The position numbers were made by a program, and so were the translations under genes. This document shows, one piece after another, positions 58,768 through 64,000 of a DNA stretch of 64,000 bases. The DNA comes from Algoriphagus sp. (GTDB lineage Bacteria > Bacteroidota > Bacteroidia > Cytophagales > Cyclobacteriaceae): assembly GCF_029254265.1 (NCBI RefSeq), contig NZ_JAQWXX010000040.1:1-64000 (forward strand), read 5' to 3'. The notes below the pieces were generated by a model. That model saw only the letters and a program-made list of their open reading frames with translations, did not search any database and was not told the DNA's origin. How positions within the stretch are numbered: the first letter of the stretch is position 1; each line of letters opens with the position of its first letter.

Positions 58768-60315
58768 ATGAAGAATTCAAAATTGATCCTTATGGCTGGA
58801 TTTGCATTTGCAATTGCATGCTCTCCAAAAGAGGTTGCCGAACCAGTAAATTATTGGCCACAAGCTGGAGTGACGTATGAGATTTTCGTCCAATCGTTCA
58901 ATGATTCTGATGGAGATGGAATAGGAGACCTAAATGGTGTAACCGAAAAACTTGATTATGTAAAAGAGTTAGGAGCTAACGCGATTTGGTTTATGCCGAT
59001 CATGCCTTCTCCAAGCTATCATAAATATGATGTTACTGATTACAGAGCAATTCATCCTGACTATGGAACAATGGAGGACTTTAAGAATCTATTAGATGAA
59101 GCTCACAAGAGAGATATCAAGATTGTAATTGACATGATCATCAATCATAGTAGCAGTGAGCATCCTTGGTTTGTGGAGTCGAGAAAAGGGAGAGACAATG
59201 AATTTCGGGATTATTATGTTTGGGCTCAAAAAGATACCATTGCAGAATCCATAGAAAAGAAAGTCATCACTCTTGACAGTGATAATATCAGACAATGGCA
59301 TGACCCAGGAAATGGTGAAGATTTTTATTATGGGTTTTTTATTGGAGGAATGCCTGATCTGAATTTTGATAACCCTAAAGTCCGAGAAGAAATCTATGAT
59401 ATTGGAAAATTTTGGCTGGAGGAAGTAGGTGTCGATGGATTCCGCTTAGATGCAGCGAAGCATATTTTTCCGGATGATAGACCTTTAGATAATCATGCCT
59501 TTTGGAAAGAGTTTCGGGCGAAAATGGAAGCCATCAAACCAGATGTTTACTTGGTTGGTGAAGTGTATGACAAAAAGGAAATTGTAGCCCCTTATCTACC
59601 TGGATTACCTGCCTTATTCAATTTTGATTTTCATTATACCTTGCTTGAGGCATTGAATACTGAGAATGGAATGCTGCTTGCCAAGAAGCAAAAGGAGATT
59701 CTGGATTTTTACCAAGGAATCACTCCTAATTTCATTGATGCTACGATCTCTTCCAATCACGATCAGCCAAGATTGCTCAATGAATTGGGAAGTGATCCGG
59801 AAAAGTATAAACAAGCAAGTGCAATTTTACTGACTATGCCTGGAGCCCCTTATCTCTATTATGGTGAGGAAATCGGGATGCTTGGTTTGAAACCTGATGA
59901 AAATATAAGAGAACCATTTCTTTGGGATCTTAAAGAGAAAGATAAGGGGAGAACCAGTTGGATTGAACCTGTTTATAGCACTGATGCTACAGTTACTCCA
60001 CTATCCATTCAAAAGGAGGATCCCAATAGTTATTTCAATCACTATAAGGGACTTATTTTCATGAGAAATACTCATCCTGCATTGGCAATTGGATCCTTGG
60101 AATTAGCTTCTGAGGTTTATCCAAAAAGTGTAATGGCTTACTTTAGGAAAGCCCAAAATGAAGAGATTTTTGTCCTCCATAATCTTGGGGAAAAGGAAAT
60201 TACGGTGGATGTTCCCAAAGAATTTTCGAATAAAATCTACCAGCTGGGCGGTGCAGTATATGCGGAAGGAAAAGTGAAACTTGGAAAGAATTCCAGCATA
60301 CTCCTGACTAAATAA
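58768..60315 (+). CDS. GH13 alpha-amylase lipoprotein (SusG-like role)
   Basis: About 515 residues from ATG 58768. A longer frame from 58732 begins within the preceding terminator and adds residues before a clear lipoprotein signal (MKNSKLILMAGFAFAIACSP, Cys about 18). The GH13 barrel starts YEIFVQSFNDSDGDGIGDLNGV (about 36-57). Nucleophile Asp is in VDGFRLDAAKH (about 224), acid/base Glu in LVGEVYDK (about 263) and the third Asp in SSNHDQPRL (about 330). The substrate-site DMIINHSSSEHPWF lies near 122-135. It resembles alpha-amylases of the SusG/neopullulanase type and is expected at the outer surface. A T9SS domain is absent. Confidence 0.93.
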   Translation: MKNSKLILMAGFAFAIACSPKEVAEPVNYWPQAGVTYEIFVQSFNDSDGDGIGDLNGVTEKLDYVKELGANAIWFMPIMPSPSYHKYDVTDYRAIHPDYGTMEDFKNLLDEAHKRDIKIVIDMIINHSSSEHPWFVESRKGRDNEFRDYYVWAQKDTIAESIEKKVITLDSDNIRQWHDPGNGEDFYYGFFIGGMPDLNFDNPKVREEIYDIGKFWLEEVGVDGFRLDAAKHIFPDDRPLDNHAFWKEFRAKMEAIKPDVYLVGEVYDKKEIVAPYLPGLPALFNFDFHYTLLEALNTENGMLLAKKQKEILDFYQGITPNFIDATISSNHDQPRLLNELGSDPEKYKQASAILLTMPGAPYLYYGEEIGMLGLKPDENIREPFLWDLKEKDKGRTSWIEPVYSTDATVTPLSIQKEDPNSYFNHYKGLIFMRNTHPALAIGSLELASEVYPKSVMAYFRKAQNEEIFVLHNLGEKEITVDVPKEFSNKIYQLGGAVYAEGKVKLGKNSSILLTK

Positions 60316-60336
60316 TAAGCTTAATAACAAGGCTTA

Positions 60337-60375
60337 AATGAACAAAGCTTGATCAATGATCAAGCTTTGTTCATT
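60337..60375. terminator. Convergent-gene transcription boundary (19-bp palindrome)
   Basis: AATGAACAAAGCTTGATCA (60337-60355) and TGATCAAGCTTTGTTCATT (60357-60375) are perfect inverted repeats separated by one base. It sits between the ends of the amylase (plus) and pfkA (minus) genes and can stop transcription in both directions. A T-run is present only for the plus strand (60390 onward, weak). Confidence 0.7.
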
Positions 60376-60396
60376 ATAAGTCAAACTTTAATTTTT

Positions 60397-61383
60397 TTAT
60401 GTGCTTAGAATCTTTGCGATTCTGAAGTCATCTTCATCTACTGTTTTATCATCAACGATTGCTTTTTTGATCGGTGTGAACACAACCTTATGATTTATCA
60501 ATCCTGCCATTACATCATACTTTCCAGCCAAAAGACCTTCTACCGCGGACACTCCTAGTTTTGAAGCTAGAAGTCTATCAAAAGAAGAAGGGGCTCCTCC
60601 TCGTTGAAGGTGACCAAGTATAGTGACTTTTATATCATAATAAGGCAGATGTTTTTTGACTAAAGCGGGAATATCACCAGCACCTCCGCTTTTTCCTCCT
60701 TCTGCAACAATAACGATGTTAGAAGATTTTTTGGCTTTGGTTCTAACTTTAAGTTTCTCTACCAATTGCTCAATTGGCATTTTTTTCTCAGGAATTAGGA
60801 TTGCTGCTGCAGCGCTTCCTATTCCTGCATTGATCGCAATAAAACCAGCATCTCTTCCCATCACTTCCACAAAGAAAAGTCGGTCATGAGAAGTAGCGGT
60901 ATCTCTGATTTTGTCAATTGCTTCGATCGCTGTATTACAAGCAGTATCAAATCCGATTGTTGAATCAGTACCTGATAGATCATTGTCTATGGTGCCAGGA
61001 AGTCCTATGGAAGGAATACCAAACTCCTGGTAAAATAAATGAGCACCAGTCAACGAACCATCCCCGCCGATGACAACTAGTGCGTCGATTCCATGGCTTT
61101 TAAGATTTTCGTAAGCTTTTTTCCGGCCTTCTGGAGTTCTGAACTCATCACTTCGAGCAGATTTCAAGAATGTTCCACCTCTTTCCAAGACATGGGTTAT
61201 ATGCCGAGATTCAAGTTTCTTAATGTCGTTTTGAATCATTCCTTCGTAGCCTCGGTATATTCCATACATGTCAAGATTGTAATAGAATCCCGCACGGACT
61301 ACTGCGCGAATAGCGGCGTTCATCCCAGGTGAATCACCACCTGAAGTTAAGACACCGATTTTTTTTATGGTTTTAGGTTCCAT
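60397..61383 (-). CDS. pfkA: ATP-dependent 6-phosphofructokinase
   Basis: A 328-residue key glycolytic kinase that phosphorylates fructose 6-phosphate with ATP. Motifs: IGVLTSGGDSPGMNAAIRAVVR (about 9-30, ATP site), ALVVIGGDGSLTGA (about 99-112), the catalytic segment GLPGTIDNDLSGTDSTIGFDTA (about 127-148) and VEVMGRDAGFIA (about 172-183), and LGHLQRGGAPSSFDRLLAS near 250-268. PfkA is usually allosterically controlled by PEP and ADP. The gene follows mgsA without a spacer (TAA immediately before ATG), so the two are an operon. Confidence 0.97.
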   Translation of the reverse strand: MEPKTIKKIGVLTSGGDSPGMNAAIRAVVRAGFYYNLDMYGIYRGYEGMIQNDIKKLESRHITHVLERGGTFLKSARSDEFRTPEGRKKAYENLKSHGIDALVVIGGDGSLTGAHLFYQEFGIPSIGLPGTIDNDLSGTDSTIGFDTACNTAIEAIDKIRDTATSHDRLFFVEVMGRDAGFIAINAGIGSAAAAILIPEKKMPIEQLVEKLKVRTKAKKSSNIVIVAEGGKSGGAGDIPALVKKHLPYYDIKVTILGHLQRGGAPSSFDRLLASKLGVSAVEGLLAGKYDVMAGLINHKVVFTPIKKAIVDDKTVDEDDFRIAKILST

Positions 61384-61758
61384 TTATAAGGTTTGAGTTA
61401 AGGCTTTAAACATCAATTCTGCCGAAGCCGGGTTAGTAGCCAGCGGAATATTATGCACATCACAGATCCGCATAAGCATCTGAACGTCTGGTTCGTGAGG
61501 ATGTTTGTCCAATGGATCTCGGAAGAAAATAACCATGGTTAATTCTTTTTGAGCGGCCATTGCGGCAATTTGTGCATCTCCACCTATTGGTCCAGAAAGT
61601 AACTTTTGAACCTCAAAACCTGCTTTTTCAATATGCGAACCGGTGGTTCCTGTAGCTACAAGATCCACATCAGCTTGAAGGAGCCGATCCTTGAATCCAC
61701 TTAAAAAATGAACCATGTCGGCTTTTTTACCATCATGGGCGATTAGCGCAATTTTCAT
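61384..61758 (-). CDS. mgsA: Methylglyoxal synthase
   Basis: A 124-residue enzyme that converts DHAP to methylglyoxal and phosphate, a bypass that relieves sugar-phosphate build-up. Motifs: [17 protein letters not shown] (about 3-19), phosphate-binding [12 protein letters not shown] (about 37-48), catalytic Asp in [13 protein letters not shown] (about 54-66), [15 protein letters not shown] (about 78-92) and the His in [16 protein letters not shown] (about 100-115). Small length is typical. It lies directly upstream of pfkA on the same strand and ends at the base where pfkA begins. Confidence 0.96.
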   Translation of the reverse strand: MKIALIAHDGKKADMVHFLSGFKDRLLQADVDLVATGTTGSHIEKAGFEVQKLLSGPIGGDAQIAAMAAQKELTMVIFFRDPLDKHPHEPDVQMLMRICDVHNIPLATNPASAELMFKALTQTL

Positions 61759-61844
61759 TTGTAAGGTTTAATAGGTTGAGGTCAAAGTTAGAAAAAAAAT
61801 GCTTTTCTCACTTTAAGACAGATTATTTTACAGGCATACTTAGC

Positions 61845-63890
61845 TTACGAAATCATATTTTCTAAGTAGAAAAGAAAAGTGTACTCTAAAGCTAATTCTT
61901 TCAATGCGTTGAATCTTCCGGAGGCTCCGCCATGACCAGCATCCATGTTGGTGTGCAGTAGTAGTAAGTTTTGATCAGTTTTATATTCTCTCAGCTTTGC
62001 CACCCATTTAGTCGGTTCCCAATATTGAACTTGACTGTCATGCAGGCCTGAAGTGACCAAGAGATTGGGGTAGGAGGTAGGCCTCACATTATCATAAGGG
62101 GAATATGACAGCATGTATTCATAATATTCCTGATTTTCGGGATTTCCCCATTCCTGAAATTCACCTGTGGTCAGCGGAATACTTTCATCCAGCATTGTAG
62201 TTACCACATCTACAAATGGAACTGCTGCTATTAAACCGTTGAATAAGTCTGGCCGCAGATTCATGACTGCTCCCATCAATAGTCCTCCTGCTGAGCCTCC
62301 CATTCCATAGAGATGAGAAGTGCAGGTATAATTTTCAGAAATCAAATGCTCAGCACAAGCAATAAAATCGGTAAATGTATTTCGTTTGCGAAGCATTTTC
62401 CCATCCTCGTACCAATGCCTTCCAAGATCCTCGCCACCTCTGATATGAGCAATGGCAAAAACAAAACCTCGATCCAATAAGCTCAGTCGCGTACTTGAAA
62501 AGTAGGCTTCAGAACTATATCCATATGAACCGTAAGAATATAATAACAGGGGATTTGAACCATCTGCTTTAAACTGGTCAATCTTATATACTAGCGATAT
62601 AGGGACCATTTTACCATCTTCAGCCTTAGCCCAAATTCGTGCAGATTGATACGCTGTTGCATCATAGCCCCCCACTATTTCCTGCTGTTTAAGTAATGTT
62701 TTTGATTTGGTGATCATATGATAATCAAAAGTACTTGCAGGAGTTACTAAGGAATTATAGCCAAATCTAAGGATAGAGGTATTGAATTCGGGATTGGTAC
62801 TGATCCAGGCCGTATAAGTCTCATCGTCAAATTCTAGCTGATGTCCTTGGGAATTATCCCAAGGTTTTATAAAGATGTTTGTTAATCCATTTGTGCGCTC
62901 TTGGATTACCAAAAAGTCAGCGAAAAGATCAAAATCCTCTAAAAGGCTTGTTTCTCGATGTGGGATCACATCTTCCCAATTTTCTAATCCAGGACTTTTT
63001 ATCGGGGCTTTGATTATTTTAAAGTTTTGGGCCTCATGGTTTGTTCGGATCCAAAAATGATCCTCGTAATGATCAGCAGCATACTCCAAATGCGGAATAC
63101 GTGGTTGAATAAGCCGAAACTCTCCTTCAGGTTTTGACGACTCGAGAAACCTGATTTCTGAGGAAATAGTACTTTCAGAGTGGATAAATAAATACTTTTC
63201 AGATTTAGTTTTTTGAACTGCGCAATTGAACTCAGGGTCTTTTTCTTCGAAAATCAATCGATCATTTTCTGCTTCAGTGCCTAAGAGATGGGCATAAATT
63301 TGATATGACCTTAATGTATCCGGATCTTGTTTGGAATAAAAAAGCGTCTTCTGATCGGCTGCCCAGGTAAAATTTCCGGTGATATTGGGTATTTTATCTT
63401 CCAGTAATTTCCCAGTTTCAAGGTCTTTGAAATAGATTGTGTAAATCCTTCGACCTACCTCATCTGCGGCAAAAGCAAGGATTTTTTGATTGGTCGAAGT
63501 GGCAGTTCCTCCTACATTATAGTAAGCTTTTCCTTCGGCGAGAAGGTTTACATTTAAAATAATTTCCTCTGTTGCATCAAGACTTTCCTTTTTTCTACAA
63601 TAGATTGGGTATTCAGCCCCTTTTTCATAACGTGCGTACCAAAAATAACCTGATTTGAAATAGGGAACACTCTGATCATCTTCTTTGATTCTTCCTTTCA
63701 TCTCCTCAAAAAGAGTATTTTGAAATTTTTCAGTTGATTTTAAGGTCTCTTTTAAATACTCATTTTCTTGATTAAGGTATTCTATCACTTCTGGATTGTC
63801 CCGATCTCGCATCCAATAGTAATTATCGATTCGCTCGTGGTTGTGGATTTCGAGCTTCTCAGGGATTTTTTTAGCAATAGGTGGCTTCAT
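61845..63890 (-). CDS. ptrB: Prolyl oligopeptidase family serine peptidase (oligopeptidase B type, S9A)
   Basis: A 681-residue peptidase that cleaves short peptides after basic residues. The seven-bladed beta-propeller (about 70-400) gates the active site; the N-terminal helix region begins PIAKKIPEKLEIHNHERIDNYYWMRDRDNPE (given in parts: PIAKKIPEKLEIHNHERIDN, then YYWMRDRDNPE). The C-terminal alpha/beta-hydrolase has nucleophile Ser in GMGGSAGGLLMGA (about 527-539), Asp in TSGLHDSQV (about 616-624), and His in MDAGHGGASGR (about 649-659). The signature GGEDLGRHWYEDGKMLRKRN precedes it at about 497-516. No signal peptide is seen, so it is cytoplasmic. It is the last gene, with its promoter near the right edge. 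Confidence 0.93.
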   Translation of the reverse strand: MKPPIAKKIPEKLEIHNHERIDNYYWMRDRDNPEVIEYLNQENEYLKETLKSTEKFQNTLFEEMKGRIKEDDQSVPYFKSGYFWYARYEKGAEYPIYCRKKESLDATEEIILNVNLLAEGKAYYNVGGTATSTNQKILAFAADEVGRRIYTIYFKDLETGKLLEDKIPNITGNFTWAADQKTLFYSKQDPDTLRSYQIYAHLLGTEAENDRLIFEEKDPEFNCAVQKTKSEKYLFIHSESTISSEIRFLESSKPEGEFRLIQPRIPHLEYAADHYEDHFWIRTNHEAQNFKIIKAPIKSPGLENWEDVIPHRETSLLEDFDLFADFLVIQERTNGLTNIFIKPWDNSQGHQLEFDDETYTAWISTNPEFNTSILRFGYNSLVTPASTFDYHMITKSKTLLKQQEIVGGYDATAYQSARIWAKAEDGKMVPISLVYKIDQFKADGSNPLLLYSYGSYGYSSEAYFSSTRLSLLDRGFVFAIAHIRGGEDLGRHWYEDGKMLRKRNTFTDFIACAEHLISENYTCTSHLYGMGGSAGGLLMGAVMNLRPDLFNGLIAAVPFVDVVTTMLDESIPLTTGEFQEWGNPENQEYYEYMLSYSPYDNVRPTSYPNLLVTSGLHDSQVQYWEPTKWVAKLREYKTDQNLLLLHTNMDAGHGGASGRFNALKELALEYTFLFYLENMIS

Positions 63891-64000
63891 TTTGTCTTTT
63901 GGCTTGGTGATTTTCTAAATCTAATCTGTGTGGTTAAATCTTTATGGTTATGAATTTCAATTTAAATAAACCCATTATCTAATAACATCTTAATTATTCA

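Noticed and set aside
1..64000. CRISPR array, prophage, rRNA operon or toxin-antitoxin pair
   Set aside because: No regularly spaced direct repeats, phage structural genes, rRNA sequence or small paired toxin-antitoxin genes could be seen.

Overview
The window comes from an AT-rich Bacteroidota chromosome, most likely Cytophagales of the Cyclobacteriaceae/Algoriphagus type (inference). Supporting signs are type IX secretion (T9SS) C-terminal sorting domains on three secreted proteins, a SusE-like lipoprotein, a TonB-dependent receptor of the large beta-barrel type, RibBA fusion, weak ribosome binding sites, and an array of MacB/FtsX-type duplicated permeases. No rRNA, CRISPR array or complete prophage is visible; one tRNA gene and the cut end of an IS3-family element (left edge) are present.

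Layout. 1-21.8 kb is an ABC-permease region: five full-length two-FtsX-domain permeases (151, 4283, 7012, 9628, 17260), with a TonB-dependent receptor (12278), a DUF1080/oxidoreductase pair (14999-17035) and two unrecognised small genes interspersed. The last permease is followed by its ATPase and a TolC-type outer-membrane protein. 22-27.5 kb holds cell-envelope and metal/redox genes (OmpA lipoprotein, DUF4136 lipoprotein, CDF zinc exporter, NAD-binding epimerase-like protein, secreted FAD oxidoreductase). 27.7-31.1 kb is a PadR regulator fused by overlap to a sixth permease carrying a PadR-partner prefix domain. 31.1-47.4 kb is largely housekeeping: tRNA-CAT, HAD hydrolase, site-2 protease, rhodanese, PASTA protein, two T9SS cargo proteins, NifU-like and Mrp Fe-S carriers, DnaG, RibBA, SurE and an orphan TPR histidine kinase. 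47.4-61.8 kb is a maltose/starch cluster: MFS sugar transporter, GH31 alpha-glucosidase, LacI regulator, SusE lipoprotein, two GH13 amylases, class II FBP aldolase, PfkA and methylglyoxal synthase. The window ends in an oligopeptidase B.

How the genes fit together. The starch cluster reads as extracellular cleavage by a T9SS-secreted GH13 and a lipoprotein GH13, binding by SusE, inner-membrane uptake by an SLC45-type MFS, cleavage by GH31 and entry into glycolysis through PfkA/Fba. LacI sites sharing the core AAACGATTG lie on both sides of lacI. No SusC/SusD pair is present where one would be expected. The permeases probably form stress- or envelope-related export systems.

The most striking unexplained structure is a two-part promoter architecture in front of the first permease of two separate blocks. 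Three half-sites TGYCCG / CGAACA / TGTYCG are spaced exactly 4 bp apart, and each array is followed 60-61 bp later by a TGG-N8-TGG element resembling a sigma-54 -24/-12 promoter. This looks like an enhancer-dependent regulon for the orphan permeases. Other structures of note are a PadR operator, nested palindromes before the TonB receptor, a dispersed inverted repeat that runs into a permease start, and a terminator embedded in the coding region of a convergent gene.
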